A stretch of DNA of 64,000 nt from Gammaproteobacteria bacterium (GTDB lineage: Bacteria > Pseudomonadota > Gammaproteobacteria > Thiohalobacterales > Thiohalobacteraceae). Of this stretch, positions 41,761 to 51,663 are shown one piece after another (the stretch's first letter is position 1; every line of letters begins with the position of its first letter). The DNA lies in assembly GCA_018819175.1 (NCBI GenBank), contig JAHJQQ010000050.1, positions 81,029 to 145,028 of the forward strand. Reading direction: 5' to 3'. The notes beneath the pieces were generated by a model. It saw only the letters and a program-made list of their open reading frames with translations. It had not been told where the DNA came from and ran no database searches. The translations under genes were made by a program, and so were the position numbers.

Positions 41761-41847
41761 GCCGGGATGGCGGAATCGGTAGACGCAGTGGACTCAAAAT
41801 CCACCGCTGGTAACAGTGTGCGAGTTCGAGTCTCGCTCCCGGCACCA
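41761..41847 (+). tRNA. tRNA-Leu (anticodon CAA)
   Basis: The acceptor strands GCCGGGA (41761-41767) and TCCCGGC (41837-41843) pair, with discriminator A and encoded CCA at 41845-41847. The anticodon loop is CTCAAAA, so the anticodon is CAA, reading UUG. A long variable arm (about CGCTGGTAACAGTGTG) and the T-loop GTTCGAGTC identify a class II tRNA-Leu. It stands between queA and glgP. Confidence 0.97.
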
Positions 41848-41976
41848 TTTTTGTTCCTTCCACGCGGGAGCCCGCGCTCGCGGCAATGGCATGGAACCTG
41901 CAAAATGCGGATTCGACACAGGTAATCGTCGAATACCCGAGATTATCCCGCAGCGACCCAAGAGCGATGACATCAT

Positions 41977-44538
41977 ATGGTAGGCACACGCTTCTCGATC
42001 GAGGTTCAACCCCAACTACCCGCCCGCCTGGGGCGCATGCAGGAACTCGCCGAGGACCTGCTCTACAGCTGGGACCGGCAAGTGCGCGGACTGTTTTTCC
42101 GCCTCGACCGCGAACTCTGGGAAAGCAGCGGCCACAACCCGAAACTGTTCCTGCGCCGCGTTTCGCAGCAGCGCCTGGATGAAGCCGCAGAAGACCGCGT
42201 GTTTCTCGAAGACTACAACCGCGCCATCTCCGCCTACGACACCTATAATCAGGAAAAGCTGCGCCCCAGTATCAAGGAATACCTCAATCCCGAAACCGAT
42301 CTGGTGGCCTATTTTTGTGCCGAGTTCGGTCTGCACGAAAGCCTGCCGATCTACTCCGGCGGTCTCGGCATTCTGGCCGGCGATCATTGCAAAGCAGCCA
42401 GCGATCTGGGCATCCCCTTCATCGGCGTGGGCATGATGTACCGCCAGGGTTATTTCACCCAGACCATCGACGGCCACGGCAATCAGATCGCGCATTACAC
42501 CCCGACCAATTTCGCGAATCTTGCCATCCAGCCGGCATCACTCGAAAACGGTCAGGAAGTACATGTGTTCGTCGACATGCCGGGGCGCCGCGTCATGCTC
42601 AAGGTCTGGGAGGCCAAGGCCGGTCACATAACCCTGTACCTGCTGGACAGCGATCTGCCGGAAAATCAGGACGCCGATCGCGCCATCACCTATCAGCTTT
42701 ATGGCGGCGACATCACCACCCGCATCCAGCAGGAGATCGTGCTCGGCATCGGCGGCGTGCGCGCGGTGCGCGCACTCGGTCTGACCCCGACGGTATGGCA
42801 TATCAACGAAGGCCACGCCGCATTCCAGGTACTGGAACGCTGCCGTGAGTGGGTCCGAAAAGGTACGCTGGATTTCGCCGGCGCCCTGGAACTGGTCGCC
42901 GCGGGCACGGTATTCACCACGCATACGCCGGTCGCCGCGGGTCATGACATTTTCGATCACAATCTGATCAGCGCCTACTTCGCCGATTACATCAAGGAAC
43001 TGGGCATCAGCATGGAGGATTTCCTCCAACTCGGCGCCAGCCCCAGTAATCAGCACGGCTTCAATCAGACCGCGCTGGCGTTACGCATCTCACGCTTTCA
43101 TAACGGCGTCAGCCGCATCCACGGCGGCGTCGCCTCGCAGATGGAAAGTTACATCTGGCCGCAGATTCCGCATCGTGAAAATCCCATCCGCTATGTCACC
43201 AATGGCGTGCACGTTGCGACCTTCCTGGCGCGCGAGTGGATGAATCTCTACGACATGCGCTTCGGGCGCGAATGGCGCAATGAATTGATCAACGATGCCT
43301 ACTGGGATCGCATTGACCAGATCCCCGATCACAGCTTCTGGAGTTTGCGTCAATCGCTCAAGGCCGAGCTGCTGGAAGATGTGCGTCAGCGCGTGGCCCT
43401 GCAATGCACCCGCAACGGTTACTCGGACGCCCTCATCGACCGCATGACCCAGTATCTGTCACCGCACGAGACCGATATCCTCACCATCGGTTTCGCACGC
43501 CGCTTCGCCACCTACAAACGCGCGACACTGTTGTTCTCTGATCCGAAACGCCTGGAGCGCATGCTCAATCAGCTCGACCGGCCCGTGGTCTTCATGTTCG
43601 CCGGCAAGGCGCACCCGAATGATCTACCCGGCCAGCATCTGATCCAGGTGATCCATGAATTCTCGCGGCGTCCGGAATTCATTGGTCGCATCCTGCCGAT
43701 CGAAGGCTACGACATGTCGCTGGCGCGCAAACTCGTGACCGGTGTGGACGTCTGGTTGAACACACCGGAATATCCGATGGAGGCCAGCGGCACCTCGGGA
43801 CAGAAGGCCGGACTCAACGGCGTGCTCAATCTGAGCGTGCTGGATGGCTGGTGGGGTGAAGGCTACAACGGCGAAAACGGCTGGGCGATTGCGCCCCATG
43901 GCCAACAATATGATGCCGCCTATCGCGACCGTGAAGAAAGCAACGAGTTGTTGGACATTATCGAGCGCCGCGTGATTCCGCTTTACTACCAACGCAACGG
44001 CCACGGTTATTCCGAAGGCTGGGTGCGCATGTCCAAGGCGTCCATCAAATCCACCCTGCCGAAATTTAACTCGCAGCGCATGGTGATGGACTACATCCGC
44101 GACTTCTACAGTGTCGGCGCCGCGCAATGCCGCAAACTGGCCAATAACAATTTCAGCGGCGCGCAGGAACTGGCGAAATGGAAAGCCAAGGTACGCCGGA
44201 CCTGGCCAAAGGTCTCGCTGCAACTGAGCGAAAAACTACCCGAGACCATTCACTCCGGCCGCACGCTGCCGATCAGCGTGTCCGCGCAACTGCACGACCT
44301 CGCGGCCGGTGACGTACGGTTGGAATGCGTGGTTGGCACCGAGGACGACCACGGCGATTTCATTGCCCAGGAAAGTTTCGACTTCGCCCCCGCCGGCAAG
44401 GGCAACAACGGCGAGACCATTTTCCGCCTGGACCTGATCCCGCCCCTGGCCGGACTGCAGCACTACAAACTGCGTATGTTCCCCACCCACAAACTGCTCA
44501 GCCACCCCTTCGAGACCGGCTGCATGTTGTGGCTGTAG
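41977..44538 (+). CDS. glgP: Alpha-glucan (glycogen) phosphorylase
   Basis: This 853-residue GT35 phosphorylase has an N-terminal DUF3417 region (MQELAEDLLYSWDRQVRGLF) as in the AlgP-type subfamily. The core shows GGLGILAGDHCKAASDLG, VWHINEGHAAFQVLER, TTHTPVAAGHDIF and FARRFATYKRATLL. The PLP lysine is K610 in ASGTSGQKAGLNG; the family usually has Met where Gln609 stands. It releases glucose 1-phosphate from glycogen or maltodextrin. It faces the malQ-GH57-glgC block, so it is part of the glycogen cluster but on the opposite strand. Confidence 0.95.
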   Translation: MVGTRFSIEVQPQLPARLGRMQELAEDLLYSWDRQVRGLFFRLDRELWESSGHNPKLFLRRVSQQRLDEAAEDRVFLEDYNRAISAYDTYNQEKLRPSIKEYLNPETDLVAYFCAEFGLHESLPIYSGGLGILAGDHCKAASDLGIPFIGVGMMYRQGYFTQTIDGHGNQIAHYTPTNFANLAIQPASLENGQEVHVFVDMPGRRVMLKVWEAKAGHITLYLLDSDLPENQDADRAITYQLYGGDITTRIQQEIVLGIGGVRAVRALGLTPTVWHINEGHAAFQVLERCREWVRKGTLDFAGALELVAAGTVFTTHTPVAAGHDIFDHNLISAYFADYIKELGISMEDFLQLGASPSNQHGFNQTALALRISRFHNGVSRIHGGVASQMESYIWPQIPHRENPIRYVTNGVHVATFLAREWMNLYDMRFGREWRNELINDAYWDRIDQIPDHSFWSLRQSLKAELLEDVRQRVALQCTRNGYSDALIDRMTQYLSPHETDILTIGFARRFATYKRATLLFSDPKRLERMLNQLDRPVVFMFAGKAHPNDLPGQHLIQVIHEFSRRPEFIGRILPIEGYDMSLARKLVTGVDVWLNTPEYPMEASGTSGQKAGLNGVLNLSVLDGWWGEGYNGENGWAIAPHGQQYDAAYRDREESNELLDIIERRVIPLYYQRNGHGYSEGWVRMSKASIKSTLPKFNSQRMVMDYIRDFYSVGAAQCRKLANNNFSGAQELAKWKAKVRRTWPKVSLQLSEKLPETIHSGRTLPISVSAQLHDLAAGDVRLECVVGTEDDHGDFIAQESFDFAPAGKGNNGETIFRLDLIPPLAGLQHYKLRMFPTHKLLSHPFETGCMLWL

Positions 44539-44583
44539 CATTCCCTATAAACCAACATTTGCCACGGAAGCGCCCGTTAAAAT

Positions 44584-44713
44584 GTAGGGCGGGTTAGGCG
44601 CGTTGCGTGCGCCGTAACCCGCCAAGCGTGCCGTCAGGCACACCTTGTACTAAAGGCGTTGTGTCGCTGCGCAACGCCCGTCGGGTTACGCAAACCGCGC
44701 TAACCCGACCTAC
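44584..44713. repeat. REP-like inverted repeat after glgP
   Basis: GTAGGGCGGGTTAGGCGCG at 44584-44602 is mirrored by CGCGCTAACCCGACCTAC at 44696-44713, with two differences. The inside has further short palindromes around GGCGTTG and CAACGCC. This type of GTAGGxCGGGTT element is common in gammaproteobacterial intergenic DNA. Confidence 0.8.
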
Positions 44714-44730
44714 ATTGAACTGTGGTTCAG

Positions 44731-44768
44731 TCGTAGGTCGGATTCAGCGGCGTTAACCGCGCGTACGA
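44731..44768. repeat. Second, short palindromic element
   Basis: GTCGTA at 44731 pairs with TACGAC at 44768, with GGCGTTAACCGC-type inner symmetry. It starts GTAGGTCGGATTCAGCGGCG, a relative of the preceding element. The two fill the 258-base gap between the convergent glgP and malQ genes; no gene is seen there. Confidence 0.65.
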
Positions 44769-44796
44769 CAGATTCAAGAAGGCGAAATTGTCCAAT

Positions 44797-46281
44797 CTAT
44801 CGCCCGTAGAGTCCCACCAGATTGCGCAGTCGTGTCGCCAGATCTTCCGGCATCTGTTCCCAGTCAAAACGCCAGCGCCAATTGTCTTCGGTAACGCCTG
44901 GCGTGTTCATGCGGTGCCCGCCGTCCAGATCCAGCGCATCCTGCAAGGGGATGATGGCCAGGGTTGCGACGGAGGCAAACGCGGTGCGGATCAGCGACCA
45001 GGGCATGGGCTCGGTGGGATTGCCGAGATATTCGTGCAAATAGGCGCGGGTGTGATCGTCAAGCGACAGATACCAACCGAGCGTGGTGTCGTTGTCGTGC
45101 GTGCCGGTATAGACCACGCTGAGTGGTTCATGATTGTGCGGCAGATAGGGATTGTCCGCCTGACCGCCGAAGGCGAATTGCAGAATCTTCATGCCGGGCA
45201 GACCAAAGCGCTGACGCAAGGCATCAACCTCCGGCGTGATAATGCCGAGATCTTCCGCCACCAACGGCAGTTCGTGAAAACTGTCCTTCAAGGCCTGGAA
45301 CAGACGTTCGCCGGGCGCCTTCACCCAATGACCGTCGATGGCCGTTTCGGCGGATGCGGGAATTTCCCAGAACGCCTCGAAGCCACGGAAGTGGTCGATG
45401 CGGATCAGGTCAAACAATTCGCGCTGGGTGCGCATGCGCTCGATCCACCAGCTGAAACCATCCTGCTCGATCCGATCCCAACGGTAATGCGGGTTGCCCC
45501 AGCGCTGTCCGGTCGCGGAAAAATAATCCGGTGGTACACCGGCCACGACTTCGAGACGCCCGGCATTGTCCAGCCGGAAACAATCACGCCGCGCCCACAC
45601 ATCGGCACTGTCATAGGCCACGAAGATCGGTACATCGCCGAATAACCAGACGCCATTCTGGTTGGCGTAGTCACGCAGCGCATGCCACTGCTTGAAAAAG
45701 ACGTATTGGATGAAGGCACTCTGCTCGCATTGCGCCGCCAGACGCCGGCGAGCCTCGCTAAGCGCATCGACCTGGCGATCACGCAACGCGGGTGACCAGT
45801 CGAACCATCCCCGATGATGTTGCTCGGCACGTAATGCTTCATACAAGGCGAAATCATTCAGCCAGTCGCTGTGCTGTTCCTTGAAATCAGTAAACTCCGC
45901 GCGTTCATAGTCGCTGGCTTTGCGTTGGAATCCTGCACGGGCCACCTGCAACTGCTCGGCACGCCAAACGTCTGTGCACTTGCCTTCGCAATTGGCGACA
46001 GCATCCAGCCAACCCCACTCCACCAATCGCTGCAGGCTGATGAGCCGCGGATTACCGGCATGTACCGAGGTGCATTGATAGGGTGAATAATCACTATGCG
46101 TGGGGCCGAGCGGCAGCATCTGCCAGACACGGAGACCTGCTGCAACCAGGAAATCCACAAAGCGAAATGCCTCGGCACCCAGTTGTCCACAATCGTATTC
46201 ACCCGGCAACGAGGTTGGATGCAGGAGAATGCCCGCGCGACGTTGCGCAAAAGGACTGTTGGGCGGAATAGTTGGAGTCAT
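44797..46281 (-). CDS. malQ: 4-alpha-glucanotransferase (amylomaltase)
   Basis: MalQ disproportionates alpha-1,4-glucans. The GH77 signatures are visible: RRAGILLHPTSLPG and QMLPLGPTHSDYSPYQ near the N-terminus, LFGDVPIFVAYDSADVWA, RIDHFRGFEAFWEIPA with the nucleophile aspartate, VAEDLGIITPEV with the acid/base glutamate, and YTGTHDNDTTLGW. Length 494 is typical of short bacterial amylomaltases. It lies six bases after the GH57 gene and is cotranscribed with it. Confidence 0.95.
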   Translation of the reverse strand: MTPTIPPNSPFAQRRAGILLHPTSLPGEYDCGQLGAEAFRFVDFLVAAGLRVWQMLPLGPTHSDYSPYQCTSVHAGNPRLISLQRLVEWGWLDAVANCEGKCTDVWRAEQLQVARAGFQRKASDYERAEFTDFKEQHSDWLNDFALYEALRAEQHHRGWFDWSPALRDRQVDALSEARRRLAAQCEQSAFIQYVFFKQWHALRDYANQNGVWLFGDVPIFVAYDSADVWARRDCFRLDNAGRLEVVAGVPPDYFSATGQRWGNPHYRWDRIEQDGFSWWIERMRTQRELFDLIRIDHFRGFEAFWEIPASAETAIDGHWVKAPGERLFQALKDSFHELPLVAEDLGIITPEVDALRQRFGLPGMKILQFAFGGQADNPYLPHNHEPLSVVYTGTHDNDTTLGWYLSLDDHTRAYLHEYLGNPTEPMPWSLIRTAFASVATLAIIPLQDALDLDGGHRMNTPGVTEDNWRWRFDWEQMPEDLATRLRNLVGLYGR

Positions 46282-46287
46282 TGCGCG

Positions 46288-48006
46288 TCAGCCCTTGGGC
46301 TGACCCTGTCGCATGACACCACCGGCGGCCGGTCCCGGGCCCGTTGATCCATGCGAGAAGGCATGGGTCAGATACTCGGGCGGTTCCTTGCCGAGCATTT
46401 GATAGAGATTCGCCAGATGCATACGGAACAGACGATCAAAATCCTGCACGCTATCCGACGGGTTGTAGTCGCCGAACCACCAGAACCAGTCGGATCCCTC
46501 GCAGATCGAAAGTTGATGTTGCGCCGCGGCCAGTTGATCGGAGTCGATGCGCCCACCACGGGTCACATCATCGAACATGCGTTTGGCTTCACCCAGCATG
46601 TCCCAGGCGCGATTCTTGTCCGCATCGCCGATCCAGGTGGAGAAGGTGCCGTATACCCAGCTGCCCGCCACCAGCCGACTGATTTCCGCGGGCTTGTTGT
46701 TGTCGTCCAGATAACCGGAGAAGGTGGTCAGATTGATCTGCGGATGGTTGGCCAGACTGCGGTACAACGCGTCCAAAAAGTAATAGCCATTTTCCGGGTA
46801 GTATTCCCAGGCATTCTCACCATCCAGAATAATCGATACGATACGGCGCGGGTCTGGCTCATTGTTGCTGATGATGTTTTCCAGATGATGCACCAGATTG
46901 GCGGCCGCATCATCGGCGTGCCATTCCGAATAGGTAAAGCCGAGCATGTCGGAGAGCCCGTCATCGCGGAAGAAGCAGGCCAGCTTGCCACCGGGGATAT
47001 GGTAGGGCTGAAACATCAGTGCTTCACGCGATTGGCCTTTCAGCCTGGTGTCTTTCGCCACACTGTTGAACAGCACGCTTTCGCCGCTGGCTGCCCAGCT
47101 GAAACCGTGCTTCTCCAGCTGCTGCAAGGTCGCGGTACTCACACTACCCTCTGACGGCCAGCAACCGCGCGGCCGAAATCCGAAATACTGCTCACAGGTA
47201 CTGATTGCCTCGCGCAGATGCCAGTCGGTACGCTCTTCACCACCAGGATAGGCCTTCAGTTGCGGCAGAGGCACGTCCGGCATCGCCTCGCGGGCGGATT
47301 CGATATCCAGTAACAACGGCACGATCGGATGCGCATAGGGCGTGATGGAGATTTCGACCTTGCCTTCTTCGGCAAGCCGCGCATAGCGATCGATCACGCT
47401 GGACAGCAGTTCGCCGATGACACTCATCAGTTGCCGACGATCATGCAATGTAAAATGTTTGCCCTTGTCCATCAGCGCGCGCACCCGCGCATCGGTACGC
47501 CGCACGGTCTCGCCCATCCAGGCCAGGTGATACCACATCAGGATATCCACCAGGAACTGATCGCTGAGATAGTTCATGCTGTCCACACGTTCGCAGCAGC
47601 AACGCGCCAGCGCCGCCAACTCCTGGTACGGCGGGAACCGGTCAATCAGGCGTTTTTGATTGGCGCGCAGACAGGCCTTGGTGAGCTTCATGCGCGCTTC
47701 CGGTTCGGGTGGAAGCGTCGCCGCGGCCAGGGCATCGAGCAGCGGATCGCGAATGGTTTTGCCGTCTCGCAGAAAACTGCGCACCTGGCCGGCATAGTCC
47801 GCGAGTTGATCGAGCAGAATGGGCGCGAAATTCACCACCGCCTTGGCGTTCGGGACGGCTTCGAGATGCGCCGCCATGTCGACATAATCTTTAATGGCGT
47901 GCAGATAGGTCCAGGGTTGGTGATATTCTCCGCTCATCATGTTGCAGTATTGCGGCTGATGCATATGCCAGCACAATACGACATTGAGGCGCGTCTCAGC
48001 GGACAT
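46288..48006 (-). CDS. GH57 family glycoside hydrolase
   Basis: The 572-residue protein has the GH57 layout. VVLCWHMHQPQYCNMMSGEY opens the barrel (HMHQP motif). GCWPSEGSVSTATLQQLEKH carries the nucleophile glutamate, and SIILDGENAWEYYPENGYYF carries the acid/base aspartate. GH57 includes alpha-amylases and branching or 4-glucanotransferase activities on alpha-glucans; the exact reaction cannot be read from sequence. Its start is embedded in the last 11 bases of glgC with AGGAG upstream, so it is coupled to glycogen synthesis. Confidence 0.92.
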   Translation of the reverse strand: MSAETRLNVVLCWHMHQPQYCNMMSGEYHQPWTYLHAIKDYVDMAAHLEAVPNAKAVVNFAPILLDQLADYAGQVRSFLRDGKTIRDPLLDALAAATLPPEPEARMKLTKACLRANQKRLIDRFPPYQELAALARCCCERVDSMNYLSDQFLVDILMWYHLAWMGETVRRTDARVRALMDKGKHFTLHDRRQLMSVIGELLSSVIDRYARLAEEGKVEISITPYAHPIVPLLLDIESAREAMPDVPLPQLKAYPGGEERTDWHLREAISTCEQYFGFRPRGCWPSEGSVSTATLQQLEKHGFSWAASGESVLFNSVAKDTRLKGQSREALMFQPYHIPGGKLACFFRDDGLSDMLGFTYSEWHADDAAANLVHHLENIISNNEPDPRRIVSIILDGENAWEYYPENGYYFLDALYRSLANHPQINLTTFSGYLDDNNKPAEISRLVAGSWVYGTFSTWIGDADKNRAWDMLGEAKRMFDDVTRGGRIDSDQLAAAQHQLSICEGSDWFWWFGDYNPSDSVQDFDRLFRMHLANLYQMLGKEPPEYLTHAFSHGSTGPGPAAGGVMRQGQPKG

Positions 48007-49264
48007 GATGCAACTCCTGGCCGAGCATTTCGGGCGTAACCAACACTACGCCGCCCGACGAAACATGGAATCGCTCGGCATCGGCCTTCGGATCTTCGCC
48101 AATAATGGTATTCGGCGGGACCTTGCAGCCTTTGTCGATCACCGCGCGAGTGATACGGCACCCTTCACCAATGTGCACATTGGGTAATACGACGGTATCT
48201 TGCAATGCCGCATGCGCATGCACTTTCACATTCGAGAACAGCAGCGAGTGACGCACCACCGCGCCGGAAATAATACAACCCCCGGAGACCATGGAATCGA
48301 CCGCCATACCGCGGCGATCATCATCGTCAAACACGAATTTAGCCGGCGGCAACTGTTCCTGATACGTCCAGATCGGCCATTGCGAGTCGTACAGATTGAG
48401 TTCCGGGGTGATGCCGATCAGCTCCAGGTTGGCCTCCCAGAACGCATCGACTGTTCCCACATCACGCCAATAGGCCTGCTTGCCGGTTTCTTCGTCACGG
48501 AACGGATACGCGACCACTTTATTCGAGGCGATGACACGAGGGATGATGTCCTTACCGAAGTCATGCGTTGAATCCTCATCATCACTATCCTGAATCAACA
48601 TCTGATAGAGGAATTCGGTATTGAAAACGTAGATACCCATGGAGGCCAAGGCCACATCGGTACGACCCGGCATGGGTTGCGGTTGAGCGGGCTTCTCTTG
48701 AAATTCAATCACGCGGTTATCGTTATCCACGGTCATCACGCCAAAGGCCGTGGCGCGCTCGAGTTCGACCTCGATACAGCCCACGGTCATATCCGCAGCG
48801 CGTTTCACATGCTCGGCAATCATCGGGCCATAGTCCATTTTGTAGATATGGTCGCCGGCCAGGATCAACACGAAATCGGGTCGGTGATTACGGATGATGT
48901 CGAGATTCTGATACACCGCATCGGCCGTGCCTTCATACCAGGTCGCCTCGATACGCTGCTGGGCCGGCAGCAGTTCGACGAACTCGCCGAATTCACCGCG
49001 CAGGAAATTCCAGCCGCGATGGATATGCTGGATCAGCGAGTGCGCCTTGTACTGGGTGAGTACACCGATACTGCGGATGCCCGAGTTCAGGCAATTCGAC
49101 AGCGGGAAATCGATGATGCGGAATTTACCGCCGAAAGGCACCGCCGGTTTGGCGCGCCAGAGTGTCAGATGCTTAAGGCGGGAACCACGGCCACCCGCGA
49201 GGATGAGCGCAAGGGTATTGCGGGTAAGACGGCTGACGAAACGCCGCGTCTGGCCGGAACTCAT
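47996..49264 (-). CDS. glgC: Glucose-1-phosphate adenylyltransferase
   Basis: GlgC makes ADP-glucose for glycogen synthesis. The nucleotide site is TLALILAGGRGSRLKHLT, and further motifs are KPAVPFGGKFRIIDFPLSN, GTADAVYQNL, LILAGDHIYKMDY and GIYVFNTEFL. The C-terminal left-handed beta-helix starts near residue 300 (SGGCIISGAVVRHSLLFSNV). ATG 49264 follows GGAG; the frame also allows a TTG at 49273. In related enzymes fructose 1,6-bisphosphate or AMP control the activity. It is divergent from glgB. Confidence 0.96.
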   Translation of the reverse strand: MSSGQTRRFVSRLTRNTLALILAGGRGSRLKHLTLWRAKPAVPFGGKFRIIDFPLSNCLNSGIRSIGVLTQYKAHSLIQHIHRGWNFLRGEFGEFVELLPAQQRIEATWYEGTADAVYQNLDIIRNHRPDFVLILAGDHIYKMDYGPMIAEHVKRAADMTVGCIEVELERATAFGVMTVDNDNRVIEFQEKPAQPQPMPGRTDVALASMGIYVFNTEFLYQMLIQDSDDEDSTHDFGKDIIPRVIASNKVVAYPFRDEETGKQAYWRDVGTVDAFWEANLELIGITPELNLYDSQWPIWTYQEQLPPAKFVFDDDDRRGMAVDSMVSGGCIISGAVVRHSLLFSNVKVHAHAALQDTVVLPNVHIGEGCRITRAVIDKGCKVPPNTIIGEDPKADAERFHVSSGGVVLVTPEMLGQELHHVR

Positions 49265-49336
49265 GTTCGACAATCTCCTTTTTTAATGTCAGGCTCACTG
49301 GCATGGTCCCAGCATCACCCGTAATTATTATGGCGC

Positions 49337-49352
49337 GCTTATACATATAAGC
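49337..49352. promoter_or_regulatory. AT-rich palindrome in the glgC-glgB divergent region
   Basis: GCTTATACATATAAGC has seven-base arms (GCTTATA/TATAAGC) with a two-base centre. It lies in the 188-base spacer between the divergent glgC and glgB starts and includes TATACAT-like -10 sequences on both strands. It could be an operator or a shared promoter core; which is not shown. Confidence 0.35.
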
Positions 49353-49452
49353 ACCCCCCTCTGACCTTATGGTACCATTTGGTTGTGAACTTGGAATGAC
49401 TATGCCTGACTAAGGCCGGTTAACGCACGGAGCGTCAAGCAAACAACACGAT

Positions 49453-51639
49453 ATGTCTAAGACTGCGACCACAGCGACCAAAACTCTGCCACCCGACCTG
49501 CAACTGATTGTCGAGGCGCGTCATCACGATCCCTTCGCCGTACTGGGTCGACATCCGGTGGGCACAGGCACGCGCGTCCTTGTCTATCTGCCTGGCGCGC
49601 AGTCGGCGCGCTTGCCCGACATTGGCGCATCGATGCAGCGCATGCAAGGCAGTGACTTCTTCAGCTGGGAAGGTGCTGGCAACAGCCTTCCCCACCGTTA
49701 TCAGGTAGCCTGGATCGATTCCGCCGGGCAGACACAGACCACGTTTGACCCCTACTGCTTCCCACCCCAGCTAGGTGATTTTGATCTGCACCTGTTCGGT
49801 GAAGGCCGTCACTGGCATGCCTACCGTTTCATGGGCGCACGGGCGCACTGCGCGGATCAGGTCGATGGCGTGCTGTTCTCGGTCTGGGCGCCGAACGCCG
49901 AGCGCGTCAGCGTTGTCGGCGATTTCAATGAGTGGGATGGGCGCCGTCATCCGATGCGGGTGCGCGGCGGCAGCGGCATTTGGGAACTGTTCATACCCGG
50001 CTTGCACGCCGGCCAGTTCTACAAATACGAAGTCCGCAACCGCGAATACGGCACGATTCACCTCAAAATCGATCCCTATGGACGCGAATTCGAGCGTCGC
50101 CCCAGCACCGCTGCGCGGATACCTGAACCCGACAGCTATGTCTGGAGTGATGATGCCTGGCTGCACACGCGCCGCGAACACGACTGGCTGCACACGCCTG
50201 CCTCCATCTATGAAGTCCATCTCGGCTCCTGGCGGCGCAATCCGGACGGCGGCTTCCTCAGTTACAGCGAACTTGCCGATCAACTGATCCCCTATGTCAA
50301 AGCCCAGGGCTTCACTCATATAGAGCTGCTACCGGTCACCGAGCATCCGCTGGACGATTCCTGGGGCTATCAGGCCACCGGCTATTACGCACCGACCAGT
50401 CGCCATGGCACGCCGGACGAGTTCCGGACCTTTGTCGATCAATGCCACCAACATGGCATCGGCGTCATCCTCGACTGGGCACCGGGACATTTCCCCAAGG
50501 ATACCCATGCCCTGGCCTTCTTCGATGGCAGCGCGCTCTACGAACATGCCGACCCGCGCCGCGGCGAGCACCGCGACTGGGGCACGTTGATTTTCAACTA
50601 TGGCCGCAACGAAGTGCGCAACTTCCTGCTGTCCTCGGCGCTGTTCTGGATTGAGGAATGTCATCTCGACGGTCTGCGCGTGGATGCCGTCGCCTCGATG
50701 CTGTATCTGGACTATTCTCGCGAGGACGGTGACTGGCTGCCGAACATCTACGGCGGACGGGAAAATCTGGAGGCCATCGACTTCCTGCGTCAGCTCAATC
50801 AGGTCACTCATGGCCAGCATCCCGGCACACTGATCATCGCCGAGGAATCCACCTCCTGGCCGCAGGTCACCCGCCCGCCTTACGTCGGCGGCCTGGGTTT
50901 TTCCATGAAATGGAATATGGGCTGGATGCACGACACCCTGATCTACATGAGCAAGGACCCGATCCACCGGCATTATCAGCACGACCAGCTCACCTTCGGT
51001 TTGCTCTACGCCTTCACGGAAAATTTCGTGCTGCCGTTCTCGCATGATGAAGTGGTCCATGGCAAGCGCTCCATGTTGCACAAGATGCCGGGCGATGAAT
51101 GGCAGCAGTTCGCCAATCTGCGCCTGCTGTATACCTATATGTGGGCTTATCCAGGAAAGAAGCTGCTGTTCATGGGCTCGGAGTTCGGCCAGCGCTCGGA
51201 ATGGAATTGCAACGCGACCCTGGAGTGGTCGGCACTGCAATACCCACCCCATGCCGGCGTACAGAATCTGATCCGCGATCTTAACCAGCTTTATCGCAAT
51301 CAATCCGCCCTGCACCGTTATGATTTTGAATCTCAGGGTTTCGAATGGATCGACTGTCACGATGCCGCGCAGTCAGTGATCAGCTTTCAACGCCGTTCCG
51401 GCCAGGAAGTCATTATCAATGCGTTCAATTTCACGCCCGTGGTACGCAACGGCTATCGCCTGGGCGTGCCGGAAGCCGGGCAGTACCGCATGCTGCTCAA
51501 CTCAGATTCCACTTTTTATGGCGGCGGGAATATTGGTGAACAGATCGTCAATACCGAACCGGTTCCCTGGATGGGACACGCGCAGTCCCTGGTACTGACG
51601 CTGCCACCCTTGGCGGGCATGATCATGAGGCGTGAATAA
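49453..51639 (+). CDS. glgB: 1,4-alpha-glucan branching enzyme
   Basis: GlgB introduces alpha-1,6 branches. The 728-residue protein has an N1 domain (HHDPFAVLGRHPVGTGTRVL), a CBM48 domain (FSVWAPNAERVSVVGDFNEW) and the GH13 barrel. Catalytic residues are D411 in GLRVDAVASMLY and E464 in IIAEESTSWP, with FSHDEVVHGKRSM as the third conserved region. With glgC it supplies glycogen synthesis; glycogen synthase itself is not in the window. No strong ribosome site precedes the ATG. Confidence 0.96.
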   Translation: MSKTATTATKTLPPDLQLIVEARHHDPFAVLGRHPVGTGTRVLVYLPGAQSARLPDIGASMQRMQGSDFFSWEGAGNSLPHRYQVAWIDSAGQTQTTFDPYCFPPQLGDFDLHLFGEGRHWHAYRFMGARAHCADQVDGVLFSVWAPNAERVSVVGDFNEWDGRRHPMRVRGGSGIWELFIPGLHAGQFYKYEVRNREYGTIHLKIDPYGREFERRPSTAARIPEPDSYVWSDDAWLHTRREHDWLHTPASIYEVHLGSWRRNPDGGFLSYSELADQLIPYVKAQGFTHIELLPVTEHPLDDSWGYQATGYYAPTSRHGTPDEFRTFVDQCHQHGIGVILDWAPGHFPKDTHALAFFDGSALYEHADPRRGEHRDWGTLIFNYGRNEVRNFLLSSALFWIEECHLDGLRVDAVASMLYLDYSREDGDWLPNIYGGRENLEAIDFLRQLNQVTHGQHPGTLIIAEESTSWPQVTRPPYVGGLGFSMKWNMGWMHDTLIYMSKDPIHRHYQHDQLTFGLLYAFTENFVLPFSHDEVVHGKRSMLHKMPGDEWQQFANLRLLYTYMWAYPGKKLLFMGSEFGQRSEWNCNATLEWSALQYPPHAGVQNLIRDLNQLYRNQSALHRYDFESQGFEWIDCHDAAQSVISFQRRSGQEVIINAFNFTPVVRNGYRLGVPEAGQYRMLLNSDSTFYGGGNIGEQIVNTEPVPWMGHAQSLVLTLPPLAGMIMRRE

Positions 51640-51663
51640 ACCGCGGTTGTATACAGCGCAAGA

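Noticed and set aside
44788..45645. 285-residue plus-strand frame opposite malQ
   Set aside because: Antisense shadow of a clear GH77 enzyme.
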